Origin: Ustilago trichophora
Lineage: Eukaryota > Basidiomycota > Ustilaginomycetes > Ustilaginales > Ustilaginaceae
DNA: 64,000 nt
Assembly: GCA_900323505.1 (NCBI GenBank)
Contig: OOIN01000034.1
Coordinates: 496,001 to 560,000, forward strand
Direction: 5' to 3'
The position numbers and the translations under genes were made by a program. Shown here in pieces: positions 1 to 11,062 of the stretch. A model generated the notes under the pieces. It did not search any database. It was not told the DNA's origin and saw nothing but the letters and a program-made list of their open reading frames with translations. Within the stretch, counting starts at the first letter, position 1; each line of letters opens with the position of its first letter.

Positions 1-1863
1 TGTGACAAGGTTGGATTGTCTTGGCAGGCTTACGGGCTCCGAAGGGTGAAAGGTCAATGTAAAAGAAGAAAAAAGTCTTATCTCTGAGCCGAGGAGCCAA
101 GACTTTCCTCTATCTTGGTGGTCATACCTCTCGTGTGGACTTGTGGACGGTTTACACAGGCTGATATTGCGCTAATCTCTCTCCCTCCCTCTCTCTCTCT
201 CTTTCTCTGTGTCGTGTGGGGGCGGGGAAGAAAAGTAGGGGGGAGAGGACAACGAGAAGGAAAGGAGAAAGCGGGATCTGTTTTGCGTCAGGATAACAAC
301 ACCATCCCTTATCTTTCACGTCGACGCATTTCACCAAAACATGACGCTCTGCATCTAGCAGACATATCATGCAAGGCAAATGTACAGTCTGCACAGAAAG
401 CGAGCTTTCCAAAAGGAAATTGTCCGTATCCGTTGATAAGCACTCTCACATTCAACCAATCACAACGCGTCTTGCTTATCTTGCCCTCCCCCTCCCCTTG
501 ACTCTCTCTCGCCCTGAACCCTCCATCTCCTCTTCTTGTTTTCTTTCATACTGTATGATCAAATTGTCACCAAAAGACGGCAGAAATGGCACTTGGTGAC
601 TCTTTCGCTCGACAGACCAGTGTCAATGTTTCTCCCATGGACAAGCCAGCTTTTGCGGTTGGATTGAGTCGGTGGAGAGCTTGATTTTACCCCGCAGAAC
701 CCCATGACGCGGTCAATCAATGATGGATTGAACTGGATTGGATTGGATTGGATTGGATTGGAGTGAGCTGATGAAGCGGCTCGAGCTTTGCTGATATTGA
801 ATGGTGAGAGGTGAGTTTGATTTCGAAGCAAAGCCGCGTGGGTTGGGTGCCTTTCGTACGATACCTTGAAAACCGGCGGCAAAGATAAGCTTGCGCGCGC
901 ACCGTTGTCAAGGGTCCGGATAAAGCTACCAACCACACCTCGCTCTGTTGCAGACCAGTAATTCGCCATCAGAAGACATTCATTCCTCCTTCATTCGCTC
1001 AACATGGACAAATATCCACTCTGAGATCATGACAGTAGGGGATGACAGACCTTCAAAAATCCCAACGAGACAATCCAGCCTTTGTGTGCGTGTGCAGAAC
1101 AGGAACCGAGTAGTACTGACATCATCTCGATTGTCAACAGAACTACTGTAATTCTCTCAACACTGCAACTAACACAGTCGATCGCTCACAAAATCTACAC
1201 TAATAGCATACATGATCTAGCCACCCGATCACCAAGCGATGCAACGCAACCATAAAACGCACACAATCGATCAGATCAGCGGGAACCACCAACACATCAC
1301 CAAACATTACAACTTTGAGACAAGCCAAGCATGACATTCACCATTCCCAATGCAATGCAGATTGTAGATGTACGCAAATTCTCCGACCACCTGTCTAACC
1401 TGCCTCCAGCATTGAACTTTTGGCAAACAAACACAAAAAGTGGGCCAAATGTGGGGGAGTTGCAAAACTTATCTTTATAGCCAAACTACGGATCGGAAAC
1501 TGTGGAAACATAGATAGGAGAATTGACAAGTGATGCATGCGATTTCAAACAAGGTGACGTCAAGATCAGCCCCAGCGTGGGGTCGAAGAGATAAGCAAGC
1601 TGCATGAGGTCGTGTAAGTGTGTGTGTGTGGAGAGAGAGGCTAATCTTATCTCTCTCTCACTCCAATTATCTCTCTCACTGCAATGATTTCTCCAACTGC
1701 AAGAATGTAGGGGTGTGTGGCTTGCTCCCTTCTGCTTGGCTTGAAGCTCATTCGAACCCGGAAGGTTATGAATGGAAGGAAGCACGTCAAGCCTTGCCCG
1801 GAGACCTGTCAAGCCGCTGGACAGGATCATTCCCTGCAGCTTTTGAAACACCGCAGATGCTGT
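1..1863. other. Intergenic region at left edge, no gene seen
   Basis: No reading frame here has the length, start codon and composition of a gene. The open frames are short and rich in Ser/Leu/Arg from CT-rich DNA. The region holds a pyrimidine tract near 175-210, an ATTGG pentamer array near 734-761 and a CT-rich stretch near 1640-1680. It ends at the 3' side of the minus-strand demethylase gene, whose 3' UTR should lie in the last few hundred bases. The far left could be the promoter of a gene outside the window. Confidence 0.6.
734..761. repeat. (GATTG)n pentanucleotide array
   Basis: About five tandem copies of GATTG are visible. Read on the minus strand they form repeated CCAAT pentamers. 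This is one of several pentanucleotide arrays in the intergenic DNA of the window. Confidence 0.85.
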
Positions 1864-3846
1864 CTATCGCCGCACTTTCCTGCTCTTCTTCGCCGAGCCT
1901 TTTACCTCCTTGCCTGCCTTTGATCTGCGTGCGCGCTCCATCTGTACCACGTCCTTCAACCTTTTCGCCTTGTCAATCCGTTCGCGCAATGCTGTGATCA
2001 TCGCTTCTGCTTTGTCAAGGTTTCCGACATAGTGGGTTGGGATGGCTTCTCGAGCTGACTTTTGCTGTTTCACCGTCCTTTCGTCGCCACTCTCGGCAAT
2101 GAACGGATCTCGGATGAGTTCAAGGTCGTCACTGAGGGTCTGATGGACAAGCTCGATATTGTTCAGCACTTTGTTGGGCGGTACAACGTCCACTAGATCG
2201 GCAATGTCAATCGGGGCTTCCCGATCCTCCTCGGCCTGATCGCGACCTTCTTCACCTGATGCATTTGTTGCTGTGAAAGCATCCAGTGGCTCTAGACGGT
2301 CGTTCCAGCCCTTTGCGACAAACCAGCTGAGACGCTTGAGATGCGGGAAACGAAACTTTTTGGGTACTTTGGTGGCCTCTTCGATCTCAACGAGCTTCCA
2401 TTGAGTGGCGACGTTCCAATCGGTCAAAAAGTTGCCTCCCACCACAAGCGTGTTCTTGGGCGTGTAGACGCAGTGCAGCCAGCCCGATGGAATCAGCATA
2501 GTCTCTCCAGGACGAATATCGACGCGAGTCAAACTGTGCAGATGATCGCCGAGCCAGTCAAAGTCCTGGCGTGTGCTACTGCACCAGGCCTTGTACGCAG
2601 CAAGGTTGCGCTGTGTTGGCGGTGCGAAGAGGAAAGTCTTTTGACCCCAAATGACGTGATAGTAGACACTGCTGCCGGCAAAATCAATGTGCCAGTCCGA
2701 GTAGGCACCTTCGACACCCATGAGCACGTAGCGCTGCACTTTGGGCCAGCTGTTATCCGGACACGTTGGATCGCGTCGTTCCTGTGGCCAGTCGCGGGTG
2801 ACCCAGTCGAGATCTCGAACGAGTTGAGGTGCTTCGACGTAGGCTTGCATGGGAGTGCCGGTGACTTCGAGCGAGATGACGTTGAGCGTCTTCTTCTTCT
2901 TTTCTTTGGGTGTTTCAAAGTACTCGGCCCACTCGGAGATGGTCCATGAGGCTTTGGAGGAGGATTGAGAGGCTACGTCGATGACTTCGACGGGGGTATG
3001 GTGACCTACGATGTCGGCGACGTCAAAGATGGTCATTTCTGGGGGTGGTACGACCATGCCTGGGATTGAGGTGCTTCTTGGTGCGAGTCGAGGTGCAGAC
3101 TTTTTCTTGCTTGGGCCATTGACCAGTACTTGAGCATCAGCCATGTCGGCGTTGTTTTCTGTTTTGACAGAGTTTGCGTCGGGAGCAGGGACAAGAACGG
3201 GCTGGCGCAGAGCTGTCTCGTCATGCAAAAGCCAGTCCATGGTCCACTCGTGCCCTTGCATCCTGCGAAAGCGATCTGGTTCAAATTCATAGGTGTTGAG
3301 AAAGTTCTTCCATCGGCCTAATGGATCGGCAGGAATTCCCTCCTGAATGGCGGCATAGTCGACTTGGAGCTTTGCGCGATCAGACTTTCGACGAGGGGGT
3401 CTAGCGACATTGGCGAGAGGAGGACGCGAAGAGCTGGTGCCAGATTCGTAGGCTTGCTTGGATCGAGTGATGCATGGGAGACAGTACCATTTGCTGTAGT
3501 CGTCTGGATTCTCGAGGCTGATGCAGATGCAGTGAAACCAAGTGTTGCATTGTGTGCAGCAGATCCAGGTTTCGCGATCGGAAGCAGCACCTTTGCCAGG
3601 CGTGGGTGGAGATTGACCAGGGGCGGGACAGGCAGCGCAGTCGAGCTCGGATTCGTCGATTGGCTCAGCTCGAGGTTTCTTTGGTCTGGGCTGCTGCTTT
3701 GCTTGCGTGGTTGTTGAAGGCGTATCCGTATCGAGGGATGGGGACTTGGCTCTCTTGCGAGGACTTGTTCGTAATGTACGAGCAGGCGGTGTTGAGGGCA
3801 CAGTCGGCGCAGTGCCGATTGAGGATGCAGCTGCCGCAGTGGTCAT
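1864..3846 (-). CDS. JHD1: JmjC histone lysine demethylase with PHD finger (Jhd1/KDM2 type)
   Basis: This encodes a 660-residue nuclear protein predicted to demethylate histone H3 Lys36 with Fe(II) and 2-oxoglutarate. A complete C4HC3 PHD finger spans residues 70-125 (C70, C73, C97, C100, H105, C108, C122, C125). The JmjC core at about 375-480 carries the iron ligands H386-x-D388 and H458, with K403 (in GQKTFLF) in the position expected for 2-oxoglutarate binding. The tail (about 610-660) is basic and helical. The PHD-then-JmjC order and the length fit fungal Jhd1. The start is the ATG before MTTAAAASS. The frame stays open upstream to 4344, but that part is hydrophobic, low-complexity and unlike the family. 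The gene is intronless and lies head-to-head with the membrane-protein gene at 4678. Family assignment is strong; exact methyl-mark specificity is inferred. Confidence 0.92.
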   Translation of the reverse strand: MTTAAAASSIGTAPTVPSTPPARTLRTSPRKRAKSPSLDTDTPSTTTQAKQQPRPKKPRAEPIDESELDCAACPAPGQSPPTPGKGAASDRETWICCTQCNTWFHCICISLENPDDYSKWYCLPCITRSKQAYESGTSSSRPPLANVARPPRRKSDRAKLQVDYAAIQEGIPADPLGRWKNFLNTYEFEPDRFRRMQGHEWTMDWLLHDETALRQPVLVPAPDANSVKTENNADMADAQVLVNGPSKKKSAPRLAPRSTSIPGMVVPPPEMTIFDVADIVGHHTPVEVIDVASQSSSKASWTISEWAEYFETPKEKKKKTLNVISLEVTGTPMQAYVEAPQLVRDLDWVTRDWPQERRDPTCPDNSWPKVQRYVLMGVEGAYSDWHIDFAGSSVYYHVIWGQKTFLFAPPTQRNLAAYKAWCSSTRQDFDWLGDHLHSLTRVDIRPGETMLIPSGWLHCVYTPKNTLVVGGNFLTDWNVATQWKLVEIEEATKVPKKFRFPHLKRLSWFVAKGWNDRLEPLDAFTATNASGEEGRDQAEEDREAPIDIADLVDVVPPNKVLNNIELVHQTLSDDLELIRDPFIAESGDERTVKQQKSAREAIPTHYVGNLDKAEAMITALRERIDKAKRLKDVVQMERARRSKAGKEVKGSAKKSRKVRR

Positions 3847-4677
3847 GGTGCGGCAGCCTTTGAAATCCGATGTTTGATGATAGTGTGAACTGCTATTGAG
3901 TCGACGTGGGGGGTGGTTGTTGGTTGAACCTGTGTCGTGAGATGATGAATTGTCCGGAAAAGACGAGTCTCGAGAACGTCTAGAAACAAGGACGATCGAG
4001 AAATGATATAGTACAGAGGGCGAGCCGGCAGAAGAATAGACAAAGCAAGAGATGCCAGAAGGTCGGTAACGATGCAAGCGGGGGAGATGGTGGAGAGAAG
4101 AAGACACAAAGTCTAGAATGGAAGTGCGCTTCTTGCCGACAGGTGTCACGAGACGCACAGAGATGCGCAAATATAATGAAGACGCCGACCAAAAAAAAAA
4201 AAAATACAACAAAAAAATAAAGAGCTCAAATGAAAGAGAGAGCGGGGCATCTGGACACAATAAAAGAGGATCGACTGAACAGCACTCACTTAGCAGCAGC
4301 AGCGTGCACAACAGAGACAAACCCTGCATGCTGCGCCACGCCATTGTACCACAAAGTGTTGTTACATGTGTAACGTAACATTTCAGCTCTAAAAATCGAG
4401 TGACGTAGTTTCAAGAGCAAAAAAAGGAGGAAAAAAGGCATGTGACAACAGACTCGCAACCTTTCTTTGGCGGTCAACACGCGCCAACCTCTTTTGGACT
4501 CCTTCCAAGTGCTAAATCGACTCAGCATTGACCACCTTGGCCTTCTCTTGCTATCTTCCTTTCCTCCATCCATCCATCCATCCATCCATCCATCCATCCA
4601 TTCTTTTCGACCCAAACCCGTATGCGAGTCTGATCATCTCGCTCTTTGGCCCCCGAAAAACAACATCACGTTCGACC
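3847..4677. promoter_or_regulatory. Divergent promoter region between JHD1 and the 4678 gene
   Basis: The 831 bp separates two divergent start codons, so it must hold both promoters and 5' leaders. It contains an A-rich run (about 4190-4222), the palindrome-like gttacatgtgtaac near 4364-4377 and a CATC microsatellite just before the right-hand leader. No specific factor site can be assigned. Confidence 0.5.
4566..4601. repeat. (CATC)9 microsatellite in 5' leader
   Basis: About nine perfect tandem CATC units lie roughly 75 bp upstream of the ATG at 4678, probably in the transcribed leader. Confidence 0.9.
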
Positions 4678-7600
4678 ATGCAAAGGCAGGCCGGTGTCAA
4701 GCCTAAGGCTAGCGGCCGTGCTAGCATCCCCACTCCGCCTGTCAAGTTCCCACTCGACGACAAACCGGGCCAGTTGACTCGCAAGAACAAGAACAAGAAA
4801 TCCAGAGGCTTCATCGCCTGGCTCATTTCCTTTGCCAGTCGTGTCACCATCTTCTACCTCATCTATGCCGCTCTTTGGACTTGCCCCTCGCGTCCCTTGG
4901 CTTTCGACTATTCGGCAAACGATGCTCGCCCCGTCTGCCGCAACCTGGCTCAGGCTCATGACCAACTCGCCCCTCTCGTAAAGCCTTACCTTGATCTCGC
5001 TCAACAAAACGCAGAGCCCTACACTCGTCCTGTCATCGATGCAGCAACTCCTTGGCTCAGACGCGCACAGAAGGTCTCTCGACCCATCTATCGCGAGGCC
5101 AACAAGCGTGGACGTCTCATCTGGAAGAAGCGCATCGACCCTGCTCGTCGTCGTGCTGTCAAAAAGGCGCGAAAGCAGCTCGACCCTTACCTTTATCAGG
5201 CTCAGCAGTATCACAAACGCAACGTTCAGCCTCACATCGACACTGTTCACAAGGCTCTCAAGCCGTACCACGACATCTACCAGCGCGACATCTCACCCTA
5301 CGTCGACCAGGCTTATCAGTACAGCTTGCACTCGTCTTCCGTCTCCTACGCCTTCTACATGGACAAGCTCCACCCTCGTGTCGTCCATGGCGTCAAAAAC
5401 GTCTACAGCTTCCTCGTCAACCACGTCGACCCAGCCGTTCGCAGATTCTACAGCCTCTACATCCGACCTCAGCTCGACCGCTTGCTCGAAAAGGTGTACG
5501 AGCGCAAGGCTCACTGGCTCGGCTCCGATGCTATCAAGGCTGCTCAGTCTGAAATGAAGCACGCTGCCAAGCAAGCCGAAAAGCACGCTCAAGAGTCGGT
5601 TAAGAAGGCAGTAAGTTGAAGCCCTCACACAGTCACTCCTCCCTCTCTCCCTCCCTCTCTGCTCATTCTATTACCCCCACCCACTGTATCACAGCAGACA
5701 AAGTCGCCGATTCGTAGAGATGGTCAGCTTGTTTCTCTGCAGTCCCTTGAAAGCAGACAGAACGAAACGATTGCCAACGGTTGCAACATTTGCTGACGGC
5801 TCTTGCCCACTATCGCTCCTTTGTGCTGCAACTCCCATCCCTGTATCATTAGGAACAAGCTGCAATCAAGGCTCAGAATGACCCTTCCTTTATCGACCGC
5901 GTCAAGCAGGCCAAGCAGGCCGTCTTCGATAGTTCCGCCGACAAGCAGAACGACCCGGTCAAGGTCGCTCAGCTCGATGCCGAACTCGACGCTGAAGAGG
6001 ACAAAGTCAAGGACCTGCTCCAAGTCTGGGAAAATGGCATGACTGATCTCATCGAAAAGGAGTACAAGCTCGCCGTCGACCGTCTTGCCGCCCTTCGATA
6101 CCGCCGTCTGGCTGATCTTCCCGACCGATTCGGTCTGGTCAACGAGGCCTTTGTTGAAGACACTGTCGCTCTCATCCTCAACCGTGTCGAACGTGGCCTT
6201 CGCAAGCTCTCCAATTCTAACGCCGACCTCGACAAGAAACTCACCAACGGTAACGCACTCGTCGACCAGCAGATTGCAAAGTTCGACCAAGCTGCCCTTG
6301 ACACCAAAGCTCAGATTGCTGCCTTCTACGAAGAGCTTCTCCAGCTCGAAAGGCAGGCTATTGAGACCAGCAGCGCCGAAGTGCGTCGGTACGCTGCGGC
6401 TGCCAAGGAAGCCTACGATGCCATTATGCGCGACGCCAAGTTCGCTGTCACCATGGACGAGTGGCAAGGTTGGGACCTTGGCGTTCGCAAGCGTGCTTCT
6501 CTCTTTGCCGAAGAGCTTTCGGCCGTGCAGAGCAACAAGAAGGCCGTCAGCACCGCCTCTGGCGCCACCGACCTGCGAAAGGACGTACCCGACATGCAGA
6601 ACCAAGTCAACTCGCTTCGTAGCTACACCGACAAGCTCCACAGCTCGGCTAGAAAGGAGCTTGTGGCATACTGCGATGCTGCCCTTGCCCAGCTCGGAGG
6701 CCACGGCGTCGCTGCAAAGGTCTCGGAGATCACCGATAGACTTGCTGAGCAGGCCAGCAGGATCAGCACTGATGCTACGGCTGGTATGCTGGATGCAGTG
6801 GGTAGGGCTCGCTCCAAGCTGGGTCTTGGTGAACCTGCAAGCGATGGCTATGTAGCCAGAGCCAAGTCGTACATTGCTGCGGGTACTGGTTCTGGCTCGT
6901 CATTTGACGACTACATCAACAGCTTCAGCGCCAATGTTGGAGCTGTAGGCAGCTCTGTATCTTCTGCGGCTGTCCAGGCAAGCAGCTCTGTCGCATCTGC
7001 AGTCGGTGCATCGACCCCTGCTGCTGCCAAAGCCTCCGCAGCAGTCGCTGACGTAGCCAACGGTGTTGCTGCCAACATCCAATCTGCCGCGGTCGCCGCT
7101 ACCGAATCTGTCGTCTCCGCCTCTTGTCTCGCCTCCAAAGCCAGCCGCAGCGTCGCATCTGCCATCGGCGCCTCCCCCACTCCCGAATCTGCAGCAGACT
7201 ACGTCGAAGTTGTTCAGCAAAACTTTGCCGCAGCCGGTAGCAAAATCAACCAAGTAGCGCAGGCAGGCGTTTCTTCCGCTTCCTCTGTCGCTTCGGTTGC
7301 TTCCCAATCGGCCGCATCAGGTGCTTCTTCCGCTTCTTCAGCTGCCTCGGTCGCATCAAAGTCGGTAGGAGAGGTCGTTGAGTCGGGGATTTCTTCAGCC
7401 AGCTCGGCTGCTTCGGTGGGCGCTTCTTCAGCAAGGTCTCTAGCCTCGGTAGCAAGCAGATCCGCCGCATCGGCCGTCGGCTCCTCTCCCACCCCGGAAA
7501 CGGCAGGTGACTATGTCGAAGCAGCCCAGGAAAAGGCACAGAGCGTGGTCGACGCAGCAACTTCTTCCGCAAGCATCGTCTACGCCTCTGCCTCCTCCGC

Positions 7601-7766
7601 AGCAATCCAAGCCTCATCTCTTGCAAGCAAAGCTTCCCGCTCAGCCGCCTCTGCGGTCGGTGCAAACCCTACTCCTGAAACGGTGCACGACTACGTAGAG
7701 GATGCAAAGGATGCAGTTCAATCTGTCGCTAGTGTTGCTAGCAGAGTTGCTCATGGAGAGCTATGA
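4678..7766 (+). CDS. Membrane-anchored helical repeat protein (two exons)
   Basis: The exons are 4678-5610 and 5853-7766, giving 948 residues. The 242-bp intron has a GTAAGT donor and a TTAG acceptor and joins in phase 0. The N-terminus is basic (RKNKNKKSRG), followed by one hydrophobic segment at about 44-67. Next comes a long amphipathic region (about 85-310) with recurring Tyr-Pro motifs such as KPYLDLAQQ and QPHIDTV. Exon 2 continues as charged coiled helix (to about 640), then a Ser/Ala-rich tail with three copies of a unit around SAVGxxPTPETxxDYVE (starting near residues 736, 842 and 901). The N-terminal half resembles a conserved fungal membrane-protein family that ascomycete genomes often label, misleadingly, as transcription factor Hoxa13; this is from memory. 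No catalytic motif is visible. Function unknown; organelle or lipid-surface attachment is only a guess. Confidence 0.85.
5611..5852 (+). other. Intron of the membrane-anchored repeat protein gene
   Basis: The donor GTAAGT directly follows codon 311 and the acceptor CATTAG precedes GAACAAGC. Removal keeps the frame and joins two charged helical stretches. It is long for this genome, and other AG sites inside it (for example CTGCAG near 5740) could be used alternatively. Confidence 0.8.
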
Positions 7767-7950
7767 TTTTTTCTCTGTGACTTTTGTATTTAATCGTGCT
7801 GGAATGGAAGTGGATTTTAGTTTGCGCTTCATGGAAATGAAAAGTTTGGACATGCTTGTGATTGCGTTTGTGAGGTTGAGCTTTGTATTTGGTGAAATTC
7901 TGCTGGTGGAAGAAGATTAAGGAGGGCTGCAGGTGAGAGGTGAAGGGGGA

Positions 7951-10581
7951 TTAGGTAAAAGCTGGTCTAGGGGGGAGATTCTGATTGAAATTTTGTTGAT
8001 TCTTGGTGTGAGATCTAGTCTGTAGGATTTGACGAAGGATAAAGATGGAGGCTGTTTCACGTTGGAAAGTGGCCAAGTGGTTTGAATCGCAGTTGTCGAT
8101 TGCACTTCTAAGATGCGTATTGCGTAGAAGGGCGATGCGTTTTCGTTGGTCTATCTCGTCCATTGCTAAACGGACCAAGTCGGTGGGTAATACATCCCGA
8201 TCGATAAGAGCTAAATGACGCAACATGGACGCTTCGCAATTCTCCCAAATTCGTGCGGAAACACGAACACGAGTCAGGGTGCGAAGAAGAAGCGTCAGTC
8301 GACGCTGAACGTGAGTCGACATGGCTTCATTGCGTCCTGGACGACCACCACGAAGAGTGAATTTGACAATAGTGTCAATTACAGCACGCTCGTTGAAGAG
8401 CACAGAGAGTTGAGCAATGGGTGAGACGGGTTTAACATCCGAATCGGAGCAAATCTTGCCAGTATGATCGACTTGAGCGTCGATGGTCCTGCCTGCGAGG
8501 GTTGCATTGGCACCGTGGATAAGCTCATACTGATCAATGGTCTTGTTCAGCAGCTGAAGACCACGTTTGAGCGTTTGCCATGGATACCTTCCTGCAAAAG
8601 TGGAAGATTTGGAGAGCTTCTGTCGAGCATCGTAGACGCCGTTGTCAAGGTTGGCCATGGAAACAAATTGATGATCGCTATCATCGTTGGCAGTTCGTTG
8701 TTTGGTTTCGACCAAGATGTCGACCGACCAGGCATGTATCCACCTCTTCCACAGTCGCAGCACCGTCGCGTCGGCATCATACGCTTTGGGATCATAGCCA
8801 ACTGGAGGATTGGCAGGCATGTAGGAGCCGGTCCATACGCGTTCGAACACCTGCGTTGAAAAAGCACATTCCAAGACCTCAAACGCTGCGTCTCGCCCCC
8901 GAATGCCGTGGCGCTGTTGGATCGACATGGAGAAGAACGAGATGACGCTACTACGTTGCTGGAGGATCAGCTCACGACATTGTTCTGCTGCCTCTGGCTC
9001 CATGGTGGGTTCAATGGACAGTAGCTGGCGGAGCTTCTTGAGTCCAGATTCGATGTCGCCGAGCGCAACAAGGAGTCGGAGCTGGAGATGAATGGCAGCG
9101 AGCTGAGACTCGTTGACAGTCTCATTGTTCAAGCGACCATAAACCGCGCTTTGGGACAGGGAGGTTGCCGATTCAAGTTGATGGATCAACTTGCAGATGC
9201 GTTTCCTAGTTTGTTGTGATGTTTTGGATCGTTGTGGTGAGCATCGCTCGATGGCGTCGATCTCGGCATGGATGAGGGCCGACAAGAAACGGGGCAGGTT
9301 GCCGAATGACTTGTCTCGAGCCTCGATGGTGAATAGTCGAAATATGGTTCGAACAAGTTGAAGCGCACTCTTTGCCTGTGATATGGATGAAGCTTTCGAG
9401 GTTGGACCGCGCAAAGGGGCGCTGAGACCAGACACGATGGTGGCTAGGAAAGTGTCGTCAAGGGTGACATTGTTTGCCTCCATTGACGCCTTGATCTCAA
9501 GAATGTCGCGCTGGATCTGTTGGGATTGACGCTCCATGTCGACGTGATGATCGCGGATGGAATGAGAGGCACGCTCTCGAAACAGAGCGATGAGTTGAAG
9601 CTGGTAGTGAAAGACATTGGCAGGAAGCGAGTGGCTCGTGAGCAACGCGAAGCAGTCTTGTACGCGCTTGAAACGGCCGGTGTGTGAAAAGCCGCGCATC
9701 AGATTGAGGAGGACGCGCGATAAGGAAACAGCGCCATTATGTTGGAATGTTGCATTGGTGGTAACAGCGCTCTCGGACGGAGATGAAGGTGGATGTGGTG
9801 GAGGAGACTGAGCTAGACGCACTTGCACAATCTTGAAGAGCTGATCCAGCACCATGTTTGCCGATTTGGCACCGGCTTGAGACGCTAGGCGTGCCAGAAA
9901 CAATGTGGAGAAGGCATCAGCAGGAACGTCGTTGAAGATCTTGCCAAGAGACTTGGAGACCAGATAGTCAGTATAGGCGAAGTCCTTTGTGGCGCTTTGC
10001 CTTGTGACGGCATAGGATTTCTTGAAAACACAAAGTAGAAAGCGTTCGTTAAGGTCAAGCATTGGCGCATGTTGGACCTCAGTTTGAGAGCCGTATCGTC
10101 GTGATTGCCTGGTTCGCCTGCGTTCATCTTGCAAAGAAGGTCTGTGACGAATCCGTTCAACAGCCGCTTTTATCTCGGCTTGATTCGTAGCAGCATCAAT
10201 GATTGCCTCTATATGAGCTATCTCGGCATCAAGAGAGGGAGGTGACAGAGCAGATGTGCTCGCGGCGGGAGAGGCTTTGATGGGAGCATCAGAGTCGAAA
10301 TAAGAGGTGAAGTCGACATTGTGCGAGCAAGACGGCTTCTGCACACTTTTGAATGTCGCAGCCGAAGACGCTGAGGTTTCGAATGTTGATGCTTTGAAGG
10401 CAGCCCGCGCATACGAAGCATTGTGTCGGCGATTGTCTGCTGGTAGTACGTGACTGAGACTGGGAGCCAAGAAGTCAGGGATAGGTGCAGCGGTAAAGTG
10501 AGAACTATGGGAAAGTTGCGATGGCTGGTTGAGTACTTGGATGCGCTCGAGTAGGGCTAGCGATTTACACCATCGACGCAT
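7951..10581 (-). CDS. PPR-like helical protein, probably mitochondrial
   Basis: This encodes 876 residues starting MRRWCKSLALL. The frame remains open to 10659, but that extension begins at GTG, so the internal ATG is chosen. The N-terminal 60 residues are Arg/Ser/Leu-rich with few acids, as in a mitochondrial presequence. From about residue 185 to the end the protein is almost wholly helical. One segment (about 290-350) shows a PPR-like pattern: GFSHTGRFKRVQDCF, then SLPANVFHYQLQLIALF. This suggests an RNA-associated organellar factor, but the repeats are divergent and no endonuclease or other catalytic domain is seen. The last residues run almost into the 3' end of the convergent 4678-7766 gene (184 bp between stops). 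Existence is well supported; function is uncertain. Confidence 0.75.
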   Translation of the reverse strand: MRRWCKSLALLERIQVLNQPSQLSHSSHFTAAPIPDFLAPSLSHVLPADNRRHNASYARAAFKASTFETSASSAATFKSVQKPSCSHNVDFTSYFDSDAPIKASPAASTSALSPPSLDAEIAHIEAIIDAATNQAEIKAAVERIRHRPSLQDERRRTRQSRRYGSQTEVQHAPMLDLNERFLLCVFKKSYAVTRQSATKDFAYTDYLVSKSLGKIFNDVPADAFSTLFLARLASQAGAKSANMVLDQLFKIVQVRLAQSPPPHPPSSPSESAVTTNATFQHNGAVSLSRVLLNLMRGFSHTGRFKRVQDCFALLTSHSLPANVFHYQLQLIALFRERASHSIRDHHVDMERQSQQIQRDILEIKASMEANNVTLDDTFLATIVSGLSAPLRGPTSKASSISQAKSALQLVRTIFRLFTIEARDKSFGNLPRFLSALIHAEIDAIERCSPQRSKTSQQTRKRICKLIHQLESATSLSQSAVYGRLNNETVNESQLAAIHLQLRLLVALGDIESGLKKLRQLLSIEPTMEPEAAEQCRELILQQRSSVISFFSMSIQQRHGIRGRDAAFEVLECAFSTQVFERVWTGSYMPANPPVGYDPKAYDADATVLRLWKRWIHAWSVDILVETKQRTANDDSDHQFVSMANLDNGVYDARQKLSKSSTFAGRYPWQTLKRGLQLLNKTIDQYELIHGANATLAGRTIDAQVDHTGKICSDSDVKPVSPIAQLSVLFNERAVIDTIVKFTLRGGRPGRNEAMSTHVQRRLTLLLRTLTRVRVSARIWENCEASMLRHLALIDRDVLPTDLVRLAMDEIDQRKRIALLRNTHLRSAIDNCDSNHLATFQRETASIFILRQILQTRSHTKNQQNFNQNLPPRPAFT

Positions 10582-11062
10582 CGTGAAAGGCGGTGTTCCG
10601 CTGATCAGACGGTGACCAAGGCAAGAGACCTCGGTCACAAGATCGCTGGTTGAGGACACCCTTTTGCTGCGTTGATTTGCGAGGCGTGTTGGAGACTGTT
10701 AGCGGATCGTCATGTAGTGTGATGGTGGAAGGATGACTTGCGATAGAGTGGGAGTCAAAGTGTCGAAGCTTCTCAAAGTTGGCTCAATTCGGAACTCGGA
10801 GTTCAAGCTCAAAGTCACGTGTGGATAGCCAACTTTTCTTGGAATTTTTTCGACTCTGAGCGGCCAAGTTTTTGGTCCGACATTCTTCTCTTCGTTCGTC
10901 CTTACATCTATACCCCCTCGCTCTCCCTCACTCCAATCAGTTTCAAGAGCTCGTGGGATCATGTCTTTTTGGCTCAGTTGAGCTTTCGATTCTTTCTCGC
11001 GCTCGCAGAGCAACCATCGAACAAGCACATCATTTCACCTCTGATCCGCAGACTTGACAACC
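10582..11062. promoter_or_regulatory. Divergent promoter region (PPR-like gene / DBP4)
   Basis: The 481 bp lies between two divergent ATGs, so both core promoters must be here. The right half is CT-rich (about 10905-10935), as in the leaders of other genes in this window. No individual site could be assigned. Confidence 0.5.

Noticed and set aside
3847..4344. 166-codon in-frame extension upstream of JHD1, with its own ATG
   Set aside because: Hydrophobic low-complexity sequence containing homopolymer-encoded Phe. It would put a signal-like segment on a nuclear demethylase. The ATG at 3846 fits the family.
10582..10659. 26-codon extension of the PPR-like gene
   Set aside because: It begins with GTG and has no upstream ATG in frame; the MRRWCK start gives a plausible targeting sequence.
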